Shown: positions 12,801 to 26,800 of the stretch, in pieces
Position numbering within the stretch: position 1 is the first letter of the stretch
Layout: every line of letters begins with the position of its first letter
NCBI GenBank assembly: GCA_948470475.1
Contig: OX419344.1
Location: 18,673,225 to 18,737,224, forward strand
From: Galaxea fascicularis
Lineage: Eukaryota; Cnidaria; Anthozoa; Scleractinia; Euphylliidae
Reading direction: 5' to 3'
Length of the DNA stretch: 64,000 nt
Notes under the pieces: generated by a model
What the model was told of the DNA's origin: nothing
The model's input: only the letters and a program-made list of their open reading frames with translations
Database searches by the model: none
Translations under genes and position numbers: made by a program

Positions 12801-15800
12801 TAAACGCCTAATTGCCTAACTGTAAGTCAACTTGGGCAAAAATGTTTACCCTGAGTTTTCCCTCAACGCGAGCGAAGTAGTTTCCTTCTTTTTCATAGAA
12901 GGAAGTAAAGCCCTTGGTGAACTGATCAACTAGCACTATCACCTACCCTGTCTAATTCATCGTTGAGCCATTCCACAGCCCATGTCCACTTTCGGCGGAG
13001 ATCCTGTGCCGCTAAAAGAATCTGATGCGCCAGGGGACAGCTGAGGACACAAGAATTCAGGCACTATTCACAACAAATCCACGATTGTATTGGTATAACA
13101 GAGTAGAAAAGGGGAGAAAACGTTGAACAAAAAGTGAATATATAGAAATGTGTTCAACAGACCGGTGCCATAGAAAATTCAACTAGTTTTGTAGTGTTCC
13201 CCTGATGTAACAGTGCCACTGATCGAGCGCAAATTAAACTGTAGACTACTACTGCTCTTCTCACCAGAAAGGACCACGACTGAGTTTAAGCGACGGTGAA
13301 GGCAACGACAACGAAAACGCAAAACAATGGTTCTGCACGTGCGTCTTAAACATGGATACAATTCTTTGCCTCCATCTACGCAACAACGACGTCGACGTCA
13401 ACTAAATCCAAAGTTTGGGGAAGGACGTGAAAATGTTCCTTCTCTCTACTACAAATCTTGTTTCTGGATAGCGCGCCCTTGTATAAGTTAAAGAAGTGTA
13501 AGAACCATCGCGAGGTAGTTACAAAAACGTTTAGTTTTACTTTGAAATGGTGTCTTTGTTTGGCGTTTCTTTGGCCGTCAATTTAAAACCTCCCTGAACT
13601 CACGTCATTGGGCTACAATTTTGCTACTTATATGTTCGTAATTCTACAGCTTAGCTGTTTTTTTGTTTGTTTGTAATTATTAGCGATTAGTGTTTTGCTA
13701 TATTGAGGGCCAGCACTTTCTGTAACTTAATCTATTTTATTGCACCAAATGTTGTCGTCGTTGTTGATGCTATGCAAAGACGACTGAGATCAATGTGCGG
13801 AGTTTTCAAAAGCTCACCTGCAGAACAGCTGAACCATGAACTTGATGCACTGATACGCTCTCTTCTGGTAGTGATTCTTAGAGCGCTGGATGGTGTCGAA
13901 CAAACCTTCCTTGTCATCAGGAATACCTGATTAAACAAATCCAGACTAAGTCTGAAGCTAAGGAAACCGTACCAAACCCGATACATGGGTTGATATTTAA
14001 GATGAAAGCAGACGCAAAGTGCGCGAGAGACTCGAGTATACTTAAGCGAGCGCGTTCGATTGACCCTATTCTGGAATAAGAAACAGACGGAATAACCTCT
14101 AGATTCTTCTCTGAAGTAAATTTAGGAAGAAATTTATGTAAACTTTTGTTGGGAAATGATGCTGAAGATCTCTTTTATTCCGATAACACTAAAATTCTCT
14201 CAGGGGCGACTTTTAGAAGTAGACCTTTGTATTCTTAATCAGGAATGAGGCCAGTCGGACGCAACCTAAGAAAATCGCAGCAAGGCGATTTCAGCTAAAA
14301 AAAAAGTGTTTACTCCAAATGCCTCAAGAACTGGTGAAAGGCATTGTTCAGAGTCTGATAATGTGTTTAAAAGTCTGTGCTTGTAAGAAATGTTTCCTTT
14401 GATGGAGTGAAAGTAAATGATGACTTAACACCAAACCCAAGAAACTGTAATATAGTGTTCAGGTAGATTGTTGTTCTCGACCTAACAGAGGGGTATCTGA
14501 TTAACAATGATCTGTGTTTCGCAAGTGAACACGGCATTGTTTAAGATATTACTAGCGCTGAGATAAAGGCCGCATGCCCTCAATAACTGTTTTTTTTTTT
14601 TTCCTTTTGAAGGTAATTTCGCGGAGACGTTTCTTGAGCGATCATACTGTCTTCAGGAACTTATGACACTGGACGTGGCAGCTTGAAACAAAACCTTAAC
14701 TGACCCAAACCAACTCACGCATTTAACACTAAACAATGACATTTTTGGACAGCTGAATTGTACTGTATTTGAATATTAGAATTGAATGCACTTTGTTTTC
14801 ACCTTTCAGCGTGTTGTGAATCCTGTGTGTCTGCCACGAGTCCGTAATGAGTAACATCTGCAGGAGCAAGTCCAAATACGGCCGAAGCTCGTATGTGTAC
14901 GAAAAGGCTACCTACGAACAAAGAAACGAGGAAAGAGTTCGAAGAAGGCCAATCGACAGCAGTGAGTTTCAGAAACTACAATTCCGAGGGGACTCTTTCT
15001 ATAAAAAGAAATAAACATCACCACTTTCTTTTCTTTCCCTATTTTGACGTAATCTATTGTCTATTAATTAATAGACACATGGCAACATACAAAGTATTTG
15101 TTAAAACTGCTTTTGATACATTGACTAACACAGAGCAAGCCTACTCCAGGATATCAGGCTGGCAAAGTAACAGGTCCTCGCTTGTTCTTACTTGCCCCAA
15201 ATATACGAGATCGGGCTACCATTATGCGGGCTATATAAATTTCGAGCGATGATACACAATCCTCAGCAGTTAAATTACAAACAAACTGTGCAGCGAAACA
15301 TTACAGTTATGGAAATCGTGCATCACTTCAAAGGTACATCTTGGAAAATTTTTTTCAGTGGGGATGGATTAAAAGATTAAATGTGTCCTTGCTGATACGC
15401 ATCACTGCGTTTCCAAGTAAACAAATGCGCAGTTTTGTGAGCACCACCTTTTTGTGTTCATGAACACTTCTTTAATCTCTTATTGGAAATAATCGCCAAT
15501 AGGCCAGGCTAATCTGGCAATGGAGCGGCCAACGGTAACTCAATAAGTTATACCTAAATACAAGCTGCACAATAATACAACAGCTATTCATGAAGGCTTA
15601 TACATTAATGCAAATAAAGTAACTAAATTGCTACTACACAAATGGGGATTTTCAAACGCTTGAAAGGGTAGTGGACACACCACGAATACATTCAGAATAG
15701 GATGCAGACTTGGCAACGCCGGGTGGTAACGCATTCCATTCTGGGATCACTCTTATATAAAATGATATATGTACAAGGTGTAATCATTACCTGCCACAGT

Positions 15801-18800
15801 AATTCACTGAGTACAATCCGAGAAAAGTGTGGATTTTCCCAACAGCAAAACTGAAACCAAACACATAGCAAAAGATCAGCTCAGCGAGTTTACGCATGAA
15901 GACCATGTAAATCAGATACAGTTGAATCCAACGGTTGGGTTCTAAGCTACCGGCCCGAGTATAGGCTGCGCGCTACCTGTTGCCTTTTGCTGCAAAAGAC
16001 AAGGAGCCAGTTTGGCACACATTTTAGATAACAGCTTAAGCGAATGCTGGGACACAAGCAATACCAATAATAAGTCGGACTTCTGATCAGCCCAGTGAAG
16101 ACCCGTGGCAAACAGTCAATAGAAAATTGCAAAGCAGCGCGTGATCAACTTACTCTTAACAACTTCATGGTGTCTTCTGATGTAGTACTATCTTCAATGA
16201 CTTTCTTCAGATACCTATTAATGAGTCAGTATTAGTACCCAACACCATGAATATCGTAAGATGTGTGCGAGAAATGTCACAGGAATACCAGACTTACGAT
16301 CCTTTATTGAACAAGATATCCGCTACCACAGGCTGTATCTCCATGACTGGCGGCCCTTCGCCGAATGGGTTCGCTTTGGGTTGGTTTGTCTGTGGGTCAA
16401 ACGAAGTATACATTGCTGAAGAACACTAACATCTTTTAAACGTTAGCACTGTGTAGTAACTTAACAGGCAGCAGATGAGAAATCAAGCGCTAAAATCACT
16501 GCTACAGGAAAATAATAGGCTATAGTTCAGTGGAAAGACGTGAATTGTCAAACTGTGTTACACTGGCTAAGTTTCCAAATTTCCATACAATGTAAACCTC
16601 CACATAGACAGTTAAAGTTCTCATCTCGATTAAACCCCTTCCTCTATTCGTGCTTGTTGGCTTGTTTTGCAGCAGCAGCGCCCGCGAAGCGAATTTTGTG
16701 TAATGTTGTGTAATGTAATGTGCAATGTCAAACTTTTTATACACGGAAAAACACCAGTTACGCTAGAATTTAAAAACTGAGATTCACTACAACTGTTATA
16801 CATGATTGCAGTGTGGGAATCCCATATGCCAGATACCTTCTTAATACCCCATGTCTGGGAATTAGTGTCTCAAAGATATTTTGCAACCGACTGTTGGGAC
16901 GCGTTGTTTTCGATACCTGCGTGAAGATAAAATTGACCACTTTTTTCACAAAAAGATTTCCGTCTACGAGATATTCGCATTGGCCAAAACATTACGCGAA
17001 GACGATCTCTAAGTGTCTTTCATTACTTCGTTGATCGGTTGAAGCACTGGCTGTCACGAAGTTACATAACCGCTGCGATCCCTGTTCAGCAACCCAACGA
17101 CAAAAGAATAAACGTAAGTACAGAAAATAAAACGAATCTATATTTTAACCAAACGTGCTTACTGAAACAGAGGAACGCATTCTGGATGACACATCACAGC
17201 AGCGAACCAACTGAGACACGACCGAGTAGAGCTTCCCCAGTTCGGCGTACTGGTAACGAATGGGCGGCCCAGGCCCCTCATCCAATGCCACCAGCATGAA
17301 AGTGGCGGGAACTCCGAGTTGTAGAAGTTGTAGCCGCTGTAGATGACAAAATCAAACAGGTCAATAGGATTACTCGACAAAAGGGTTAAACGTGGTTCCT
17401 GCCTGAGTACCTCTTTTTGAAATCCCGTCAACTGAACGGTGCCATTTTTTTGTTAGAATCGGATTCGCCCTGACGAAGGGCTAACGCTCGAAATGTCAGC
17501 TATTAGAATCCCAGTACGGTCGTCAATTTACATTATCAACTCCGATGATAAAACCAAATTCTTGTGTACTACCATAAATAAATAAATAAATAAATAAATA
17601 AATACTTAATTGACCACTCCCCTAGAGGGGCTTTTCAGGGCCAATGAAACAAATAATACAAATGAAAATGACAGAGTTGAGAATCCCAACTGGCGGGAGG
17701 CAGACCAGTTGGCTATTTACAAGGATGACCGAGGAGTTGAACCAGACACTCACCCAGAACACCACCAGCTAGTGGCTAGAGCGGGATTTGAACCCGGGTA
17801 ACCGCACTGAAATCCAGCGCCCTAAACCACTCGGCCATCCTACCTCCACATAATAACCGTAACAGCAATACCAACAAGAACAAAATGTACATTAAGAATA
17901 CCTCAGGCGGTGCAATAGTAGAGTACATAAGGAAGAACTGGAAATACTGTTGCAAATGGCGGCCATGTTCAGGGACTTCTTTCTTCAACAGTCCAAGTAC
18001 AGCCGTTAGGATGTGGTCGCTGAGTGTTGCTTTGTTGTCGAGATCTACCAAAAGAAATACCAAGAAAAGCGCTCATTTAAGACGGTAATAATTCTACAGG
18101 GATATTTTTAATGCAACAAAATAAATGGTTTACGTTGTAAGCACAGAAGTCAATATCGTGAAGCACTATCATCTAGGCGAGTGTAGTCTACAGAAAGAAT
18201 GTTGGGGGAACAGACAATATGAATAGCAGTCACCACGGTTCTGATGCTAACTTCAGCACTGATTGTTGAAACGGTAGTCAATGTAACCTCTAGCAGTACT
18301 CTACAGGAGTACAATCACCCGGGCGATCGTCCTTCACCGAGTTTTACAGTCTTTCCCGTAAAACCGTGAACACCAGAAATATCTCTCGAATGTTATTGTG
18401 TTTCAAGTAAAAAGCCAATCACGCGTGAGAAAACTAAACCGCAAACAGTCACGGTAATTAGGTTGTGGTTTCATGTTGCTTCTGATTGGTCGCGAAACAA
18501 TGAACATTCCAGACATTTTTTCTGGCGTTCACGGTTTTACGGGAAAGACTGTAATAGTTTGAACGCGGCCGAAAAAGAAGGTGAACCCTCCGTTTACATA
18601 TACTTTAATACTAAAAACAACAATTCGTGGGGTGAAATCTGTGTTACTCTACAGACACACGTTGGACATGAGGTGGTAGATAGGCGCGAAGCGCCAAGTT
18701 GGCTACAATCATGTCATATCCAACAAGCGCGGGAGGAATAATTGTTTTACTTAAAATAAAAAACGCCCACAAATTATGGATACTCTACTTTAATTTACTT

Positions 18801-20885
18801 TGTAAAAACAAACTAACTGACACTTACAGTTAGCACATCTGTAGAGCATGATATAATGGATCATATACCATGATGGCCAAGCCAATCAAAACTCCAGATC
18901 TGCATTATCCAGTGATCTAGTGTTTAGTAAGATAACAATAAACCTACCGCTTTCTTGCTTGCTTCCCTCTGGGTACGGCCAACACGGACCATCCTGACGG
19001 GAGTAGTGCGCTAGGAATACCAAAATTTTTGCAAACGCACTGCGTACCTGTAAAGTACAAATAAGATAAGATAATATATCAATCAGGGAAACCAACACTT
19101 TCGTGAATCTTAGACGTCTTCAGCGAAAAAGAACAAAGATGCCAAATAGCTGATTACTGGAGAAACAGCAATAACACACAGGCAGAATAGTCCACCTATG
19201 TTCACTTATGTCTACATGCCCATCGTCCATCGAGGCCTTCTTAGCTCAAGTCCTGCTAACACTATAGAAAAGAATGAAGCTAAGCTGCAACGAGAAATAA
19301 GATCGGATATAACGGACTGATATTTGTCGAGTTTTAACACTGACGTGTTTTTTCGTATTTCGTTCACAGTCTTGTTCGTTTGTTTTCCTCCACACTACCC
19401 TACACCCCTCAGTACAGTACTCCTCACCTCTCCACTGGGGCATTCTAACAAGTATTCTGAAAACCGGTCATGATAGGAGAACAGCACGAACTTGGCAAAC
19501 CACTCCCTGACGGCTTTGCTTTGTCTGAGTAGCAAACATACAGCGTCATACCACTCCCCAGCAGGACCCCTGTGCAGTAGAAATATACTGGTATCGGTAT
19601 TGGCATCGGTATTGCATTAGTATGGACACTCAGTTACAACAGTGGCTGGCACAACCACGTAGTGAGAGAGCAGGTAGTCTTGAAAGTAGCCCTCTTAGAT
19701 TTTGTCTAAGTCGTGTCGTGGGACTCTAGCCAGAGGCGATATCGCCCAAGCTGTTCGCCAGTCCGCTTCTTATGCGGTCATTCAGTTAAAGCAAAAGTTC
19801 GGCTGACAAAGAACACGCTTTGCTGCTTGTCACACTGGACCTTCGCTGGCTCACGTTTTAAGTCCCTGATCGTCAAGCATAAACTGATAGCGGTTGAAAA
19901 CAAACTATACCCACAAACGACCAAAACGACCACCATCAGTTTAGGGCTGGTTCACACTTTGACAAAAGCGTAAGCATAAGCATAAGCATAAGAAAAAAAT
20001 ATGTGTGAACCAGGGTTATATAAGCATAAGCATAAGCATAAGCACAAGGAATGGAAGTTTTTCCATTCCTTGTGCCTATGCTTATGCTTATATAACCCCG
20101 GTTCACACATATATTTTTCTTATGCTTATGTTTATGCTTATGCTTATGTGCTTATGTCAAAGTGTGAACCAGCCCTTAGTACTTAGCTTCGTATTCTATG
20201 GTTATAAACCCTTGGCACACTGGATGCTAAAACACGCCCGCGTAACACAATGTATCTGATTTGGGTTGCCGTAGGGAAAGTCATAAATGTAGATGGAAAT
20301 TGGGGTGTACAATCCCCACCCCCCCTCCCCCACACCTCGTACATAACAACTTAAAGCAGTTTTTACCTGACAGTTTTCTTGGTGCGGAAGCCAGTGGTGA
20401 AGAGAAACTTGGAAACCAACTGAATGCTGATCATAGCAAGCGGTTCAATTTCAGGCTGTCAATCAAGAATAAACAACAGTGAAGATTGATCGGGAAATGA
20501 ACTCCTACATTGCAAGAGTTTCTGGGGCCTTCTGTGTGGGTGCGATAGTAACAGACCGTGGCCATAGTATTTCGAAGCTTTAACAGCACATTTACGTACA
20601 TACACTTGCGACGCAGCAAGAACCTCGTAAGTCCCTTTGGTTAACTCCAACAGTGAGGTTCTTTATGGTGACGCATGTAATGACCTAAGAACGTTTCAAG
20701 AGGTTGAAGAGCATTGACTCTTACGCTGCTCTATTATTTACATACCGAGTTTTCTAATCCAGCGTTGGCCGTGACAAGTTTCCTCATGAACTGGAAGAAT
20801 TCCACACTGTACTGTATTCGGTTGTGAAGAAAATAGACGTTTTGTTTACGCACTGCTCTCTCGATTACTGCTGGCATTTTGCAGT
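9857..20885 (-). CDS. USP9X: USP9X exons 53-67 (residues 1963-2522): C-terminal helical region and tail
   Basis: Exons: 20885-20746, 20455-20367, 19569-19428, 19047-18948, 18044-17902, 17336-17163, 16389-16298, 16214-16154, 15850-15791, 14911-14803, 13926-13818, 13040-12947, 11623-11547, 11110-11041, 10078-9857. Conserved blocks are [124 protein letters not shown] and [20 protein letters not shown]. At the exon 52/53 join the coral protein is about ten residues shorter than vertebrate USP9X, lacking the DELIRYISELAITTR-like stretch. The last exon encodes an acidic S/T/E/Q-rich tail unlike the vertebrate tail and ends at TAA 9857-9859. The exon 65 donor (GG/gtctgt) is the weakest accepted; it is fixed by phase and similarity. 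Confidence 0.93.
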
Positions 20886-23800
20886 CTGAATGACAGAAGC
20901 AAGAAAAAAAATCGTCTTTAACAACAACACAGTAGATGAAAAGTATGAAATTTTGTACTACATTTGTTTAGAGGTGGGATTAAAGGGAGTGTCATTTGCA
21001 AATTGTTTAAACACATAACGCCTCCCCCCCCCTCCCAAAAAAAATTGGGGGGGATGACCCTCCCACCTCAAAAATAAGTTACACCAGCTATTTGAAATTT
21101 TATCTCACAATTTCGCTCGACTTTCCCCTCCCCCCATTCACGTTTTTTTAGGTAGCCCCTTCCCCCCTCAAAAGCCTTTTTTACGTGCCCTACCCCACCC
21201 CCCTTAGATTCCAATCCACTTACTTCTGTCCACGTCAACTTTCCTGTCTGTGTCCATAACATCAAGGCGTTCATAAAAGAGGATGTACGCATTCCACCAC
21301 CTCTTCTGCCGTCTATAGGACATCCTGACAGAGGAAGGAGTCAGTCACATCTAACAAGTCACATGAGATTTACCCCACTGATAATTACTGAAGTACTGAT
21401 ACTGCTGATGACGGCAGTAACGTCGCAAACACAGAAAATGCTCCTTGCAAACTAGCGGATTGATTACGACGCCAAAGAACCTCAAAGCCGGAAATTTAAA
21501 TTCTATGAACTCTTTTAAGTACAATAGTAACTAATATTTCTAAATGAACTGCAGAGGACACAAAGAACAGATTTCCCACCTTTTTAGCATGTGGTCAAAC
21601 ACCTCTCCCATGTACTCTCCGCCAAAACACTGATTCTTCAACTCCTGTGGACACAGGCTTAACGTTAGCTCTGTAACCACAAGACTAGTTTCAACAAAAA
21701 ACTCGCATAATAAAGCTTCAACCATCACGTTATAAATGGCGAGGACGTTAAGTGCCCCGTGCGCTTTACAAACGATATGGGATACCGCCAATCGGCGTCT
21801 GGGGAGCCACCTCATGACAACGCAAATTAGTCTCAGTACTTGTTAGGACTACAAACAGACATAAAACAGCATCGAAAGAGACTGCGCGCAAATTCTACCC
21901 ACATTTACATACAAATGTAAGTCTATTTGTCCGCACCCATAATCATAATTTTAACCTGGTTACGACTTCAGACTTTCCATCGTGAGTCCATGCAGAGATT
22001 CTAAACACGATGTTCGACATAGAAACGACTTTTGAATAGAAGAGTTATGACCACCGGACAAATTAACAACCAAGCGTGCCTTGGGCGTCCAGGGACTTTT
22101 ACTACACCGGCCCCTACACAGCCCCTTTGAAAAGATCAAGGAGCCCGCGTCACGCCTTCACCATCTTATGCCACCGACTCAGGCATATGCTTTAAAGCTC
22201 ACGGTCTCTAGCTGGATATTTCCCAACATTTTTAAATCGTAGGCCGTAAATTCGGGTCAGCCTCGGAGTAAAAACCTGACGAGGTTTTCTTTGTTTTATG
22301 AGGTATTGTTTTGCTGTACGCTATTGTTTATAGCGTTTTGTTGTCTTTGTTTTACGTCACTCGTGAGCTTCACAGGTTTTTACACCGAGGATGAGCCGTA
22401 AATTCAGAGTAATTTAAAAATGCAAAAAAAAAAAAATGTGAATTTAAAGTAATTCTAAAATGTAACGCCCAGCCCCCATCAAGTTGACAAGTTGTAACGT
22501 AATTATGTAACGTAATTACGCAATTCGCTTCATAAACGATGTTTTTTACAATAAAATGCTTTATACACCGAGTGCCACCGTGCCAATGAGACTGGATCAC
22601 GTATCCACGTGAGCATGCGGCAATGATATCTAACGCCGACTGTACTGCTAACTTATCTTTGCCGTTAACTTAGTTTGACTACTATTAACCCTATTTAACT
22701 GGACGATAATACCTCATCATCATCCATCTTGCATTCTGAGACCTCGCCATCATCAAACTTGTACCATTTGGGAGACAGTTCTGGAGACAATCTAAGCAAC
22801 AATGAAACAAACAGTTAGCTGTATAATAACACTGGTCTTTATATGAGTGTGAAGTTGCCCCGCTGAACCGAGTGAAGAGCTCTTTCGGAATAACAGCAGG
22901 GCGTACGCATGCCCTGTGTATCTACCTTTGTCCGAGTTCACCCGAATAGGCGAGCCAAAGTGTTTATATGGAATAAAAAGTTGTCCCGACAAGGAGGGCA
23001 ACCCTACCATCGACAAAGGGTGACCCTGCCAGGTGGGTCACCCCCTAGCCGAGCTAACTTTGTGTTTCTCATGTTAACGGCTTGTCGCGTTTTGTAAGGA
23101 AATGTGGGAAACGTTGGCTAGCCCATTGTACCTTGTGTGGGCGGGTGACCCTTCTATCCGGGATGACTTTTGTCCACATAAAAAGGGGCCTTAGAAACCG
23201 TTCTAGTCATTTTGGGAGCTAAAAGGGCACTGCTTTTCAACCAAAACAATGAAGAACACTGTTCATCAATGGGTAATGCAAGCAACGTAATAAGGTGCTC
23301 TGCTGCTATTAGAAGTAAATCTCAGGGTTCTGTATAGCGTAGCCTACGAGTAAGTTCTTCTCACGTAGGGGAAGGGGGCAAGAGGTGGGGGGCGGGGGTA
23401 TCCTTCCTTTCGCTTCCCCACACCAATCCCCACCCCCTAAGAAAGCGTGTTCACAGGGTAGGTTCTGTATCGGATCAGACGTTTAACTTTTTTGATGCCA
23501 AAAACGACGAATATTCTTATCTGGATTTGGTGCTACTTCGAAAAACCCAAATCCCAAATATTAACTATGACAAATTAGTTGACAACTATTCCGACAACAC
23601 AACAGCCTCGTCACTCAAGAAGGGAAATCAAACATTTCACTGTTACCTCTGCAGCACATACGAATAGTAGTGTCCACCGCTTGCTTGTCCACTGTGTACC
23701 AAGATTCCTACTAAGCGGAACTTCGTACTGTCTGTTCCAGAGCCATCTTCTTCAGATCCAGTTTCCAATGAATTCTCTTTGAGCTCACCTTGTAAAGAAA

Positions 23801-26800
23801 AGTACATTTGCGTAGGTTAAACGCAGCCGACATTTCATGAATGCTTGTGGGGTAAAGGGGCAAATGAAACAAAACAGGAATCAAAAGATTGAATGCACAA
23901 ACGAACAGGAACGAACGAACGAACGAACACACGTACGCACGCACGCACGCACGCACGCACGCACGAACGAACGAACGAACGAACGAAAGAACAAGGGGAC
24001 AAACGAAATAATCAAACAAAGATGCCAGTGAAAACAAAAAAAGACGAGCAGGTTGTTAAAACAAGAAACATCAAAGTCAAACACGAGAAGTGAAGTCACC
24101 GCAGGAGAGGGAAAACGTGTTGACATCTACGCGGTCAATTTAAACATCTTGCAAGGACTTCGCAGCAAACAAATAAATGGAGTTATTTAACCCTCCCAAT
24201 CACAGGAGTTCATTTCCAATTTCTGGCCCTTCGACATAGGATCAAAAGATGTGTTTGCTTGCACTTTCCGTAATAAACCAGCACACCTTGCAGTCTGGCG
24301 AGTCCCACTTCTGTAAACGGCTCCATGTCAATGTCACGGGGAAATTCAAAGTAATCGTTGAATTTCACAGCACACTCTCTGGTGAACAAACAACGCCACG
24401 ATTGTCAGTGATGAAAGTAAACGAACCTCTCACGCTTCTAATGTTTATAAATAACAAAATAATCAGGGCAAACAAAAAGTCCCAACTTTCCCTATATTTT
24501 TTAATGCCATTTACTAACTTTCACAGACCATTAAAGATATGTCCTGCTGGCAATGAAACCAGTGATCATCTTCAAGACAAACCGATCAATTCTTTCGCAG
24601 CGTTCCAGATAACAGCAGGGTCTCGGGTCAAAAACCCGAGAAAGCTGACTCCCCGACACGACCCAATGAGTTGTTGAGTAAGAATATTTGGGAAGATCTA
24701 TGTCTACTAGTCTCCTTTGCAGCCGTTTTTGGGCTGTCACGGGGAGCGCTGCGTGACAGCCCAAAAAACAGCTAAGAAGGAGACTATGTCTACTGGCCCC
24801 TTAAAAATCTTCCATGACCCCTGGACTCTGAAAGCTATCTGAACACTGTTTCGAAGGCATTTTTTTTTTAAAACAATCATGTAGAAAACTCCCCGCACCT
24901 CTGATTTTCGCTCCCCCAAAAGAAAATTACCCGACTTATTCTCTGACACTTTTCAGGTAAAACTTTCTCTTTCTCCGACTTAATATCCACTGAATTTCCT
25001 TGACGCTAAAAAAATCTGCTAAGATGTGGTTTTTCAATGATCCTGGTAACACTGGTAGATGTGGCACCTGGAACCTTACCTCTCCCAATCATAGTCAAAG
25101 CGCTTGAGCTGAATCGCTAACACTCTTGGAAGCTTCTTGATACACATCCTCTTGACTGTGTCAACCTAATAGTGAGATAAAAAATAACCAACTTATAAAT
25201 GGTAACGGACGTTTGATTGCATTAAAGCCAAGCGGCTGGTCATATCTGATAAGTCAAGCTGTCCCCGAAAAAGAAATTTTGATTCACTCAAACGCCAACC
25301 GTGCTCAGCTCAGAACACAGGATACCTAACAACTTGCAACTTGGAAAAGGATGACCCCGGTGGGAAAGTAGTTCCTCTGCTGGGACGTGTGCCAAAATCC
25401 GATGGGAACGAGAAGAGTTTGTGGGGGGAGGGGAGGGGAGGGGAGGGGAGGGAAGGGAAGGGAGACCTATTAGATGTGTAGGTATCTAATGGGAGAACTA
25501 CAAGTGTAATCACTGACAAACATTTGTTAGGGGAAATCCTGAAGGTAACTTGGAAGTCTTCCATAAATGAAAACGTATAGCCAGGGTAGAAAATTAGCCT
25601 CAAAAGTTTAATGCCCAAGAAATAATCGAGAAAACGAAGTGAAAATGCACAAGAAATCTCCCAAAATAACGCACCTTCTTATCGCACTTTTCACAGTGGT
25701 AAGCATTGGCACCTTCAAGTAAGTCACCCTTGACAAACTGTTCCATGGAGTCCAACAAACTGTGGTGATTGCGAATGTCCACATTCAAAGCAATGAAGGG
25801 CGCTTCACGGGAATATCTGCACCAATGAACCAAACTTAGGCCCCGTTTGTATGGAGAAAACTTGTCCCGGGTAGAAGGGTCACTCGCCTACCCGAGCTAC
25901 CCTGGACGAGCCAACTTTTCCTATATTACCTAGAAAACTTGGCGAACCATTTACATGCGAAACTAAAAGTTGAGTCGGCTAAAAGTAGGCGGGTTACCCT
26001 TTGGCGATGGTAGGGTCATCGTCCTAGCCAGGCCAATTTTTCTCCATATTAACACTTTGGCTCGCGCAGGCGAGTCAACTCAGTCAAGGCGAGACAATAA
26101 GAGCATGCGCGAGCGCTGTTGTCAGCTCTTGGCTCGGGCAAAGGGATTTACTTTTTTCTCATATAAACGCTGGCTAAAGTTGACTAGGCTGAGAGGATGA
26201 CCCTCTTACCCGGGACGTCTCCCCATATAAACGGGGCCTTAAAAGAAGTTTACAAAATCTGTTGACTTCATTGATCATATATAAAGGTGAATCTGCATTT
26301 CACGCTTTTAGCCACATTTTGCCCGTGTGTGTGTTTGGGAGTTAGGAGGGGACGCTTATAGTGTCCATGCTGACTGTTGAAGATGCAGTACAAGACGTCT
26401 GGACAACACACCAATAAGAGGATAGGGCAAGGGTGCAGCTCTATTGTTTTAGGGCTAGCTAGGTGCCATTGATTTGATTGTCTGTCTATTGTTTTTCTCA
26501 ACCAATCTTGTGAGGTCTTGCAAATGGTGCAGGGCTGCCCCAATCAGAACCCGAAGCAAATATATGCAAGCGGCGTCAAGCGCGAGAAAATTCGTGCGAG
26601 GAAGTCGCGCCTTGTTTTGGTTTGGCTTATCAGTGGCGCCAGTTTTACCACCAATCATAGAGCGTGACAGTGCTGAACCACAGGAAACCTGAATCGTTGT
26701 CGGCACTCAAGTCGGAATTACTCTTATTCATTAATCCTCACTGATCTACTCTGCTCAGCGCGTAAACGCAAACAATAATAGAGCATGAAAACAGTGTCGC

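Noticed and set aside
13732..13986. 84-codon minus-strand frame rich in Ser/Thr/Arg
   Set aside because: Shadow of USP9X exon 63 in the wrong frame.
17159..17431. 90-codon frame with many Trp/Cys
   Set aside because: Shadow of exon 58, which in the correct frame reads [20 protein letters not shown].
17776..17846. Functional tRNA-Leu/Ser gene on the minus strand
   Set aside because: Head of a SINE with an (ATTT)n tail; the acceptor stem does not pair.
23711..24126. Arg/Val/Ala/Cys-rich and Thr/His/Arg-rich frames
   Set aside because: Overlap a compound tetranucleotide repeat and part of USP9X exon 49 in the wrong frame.
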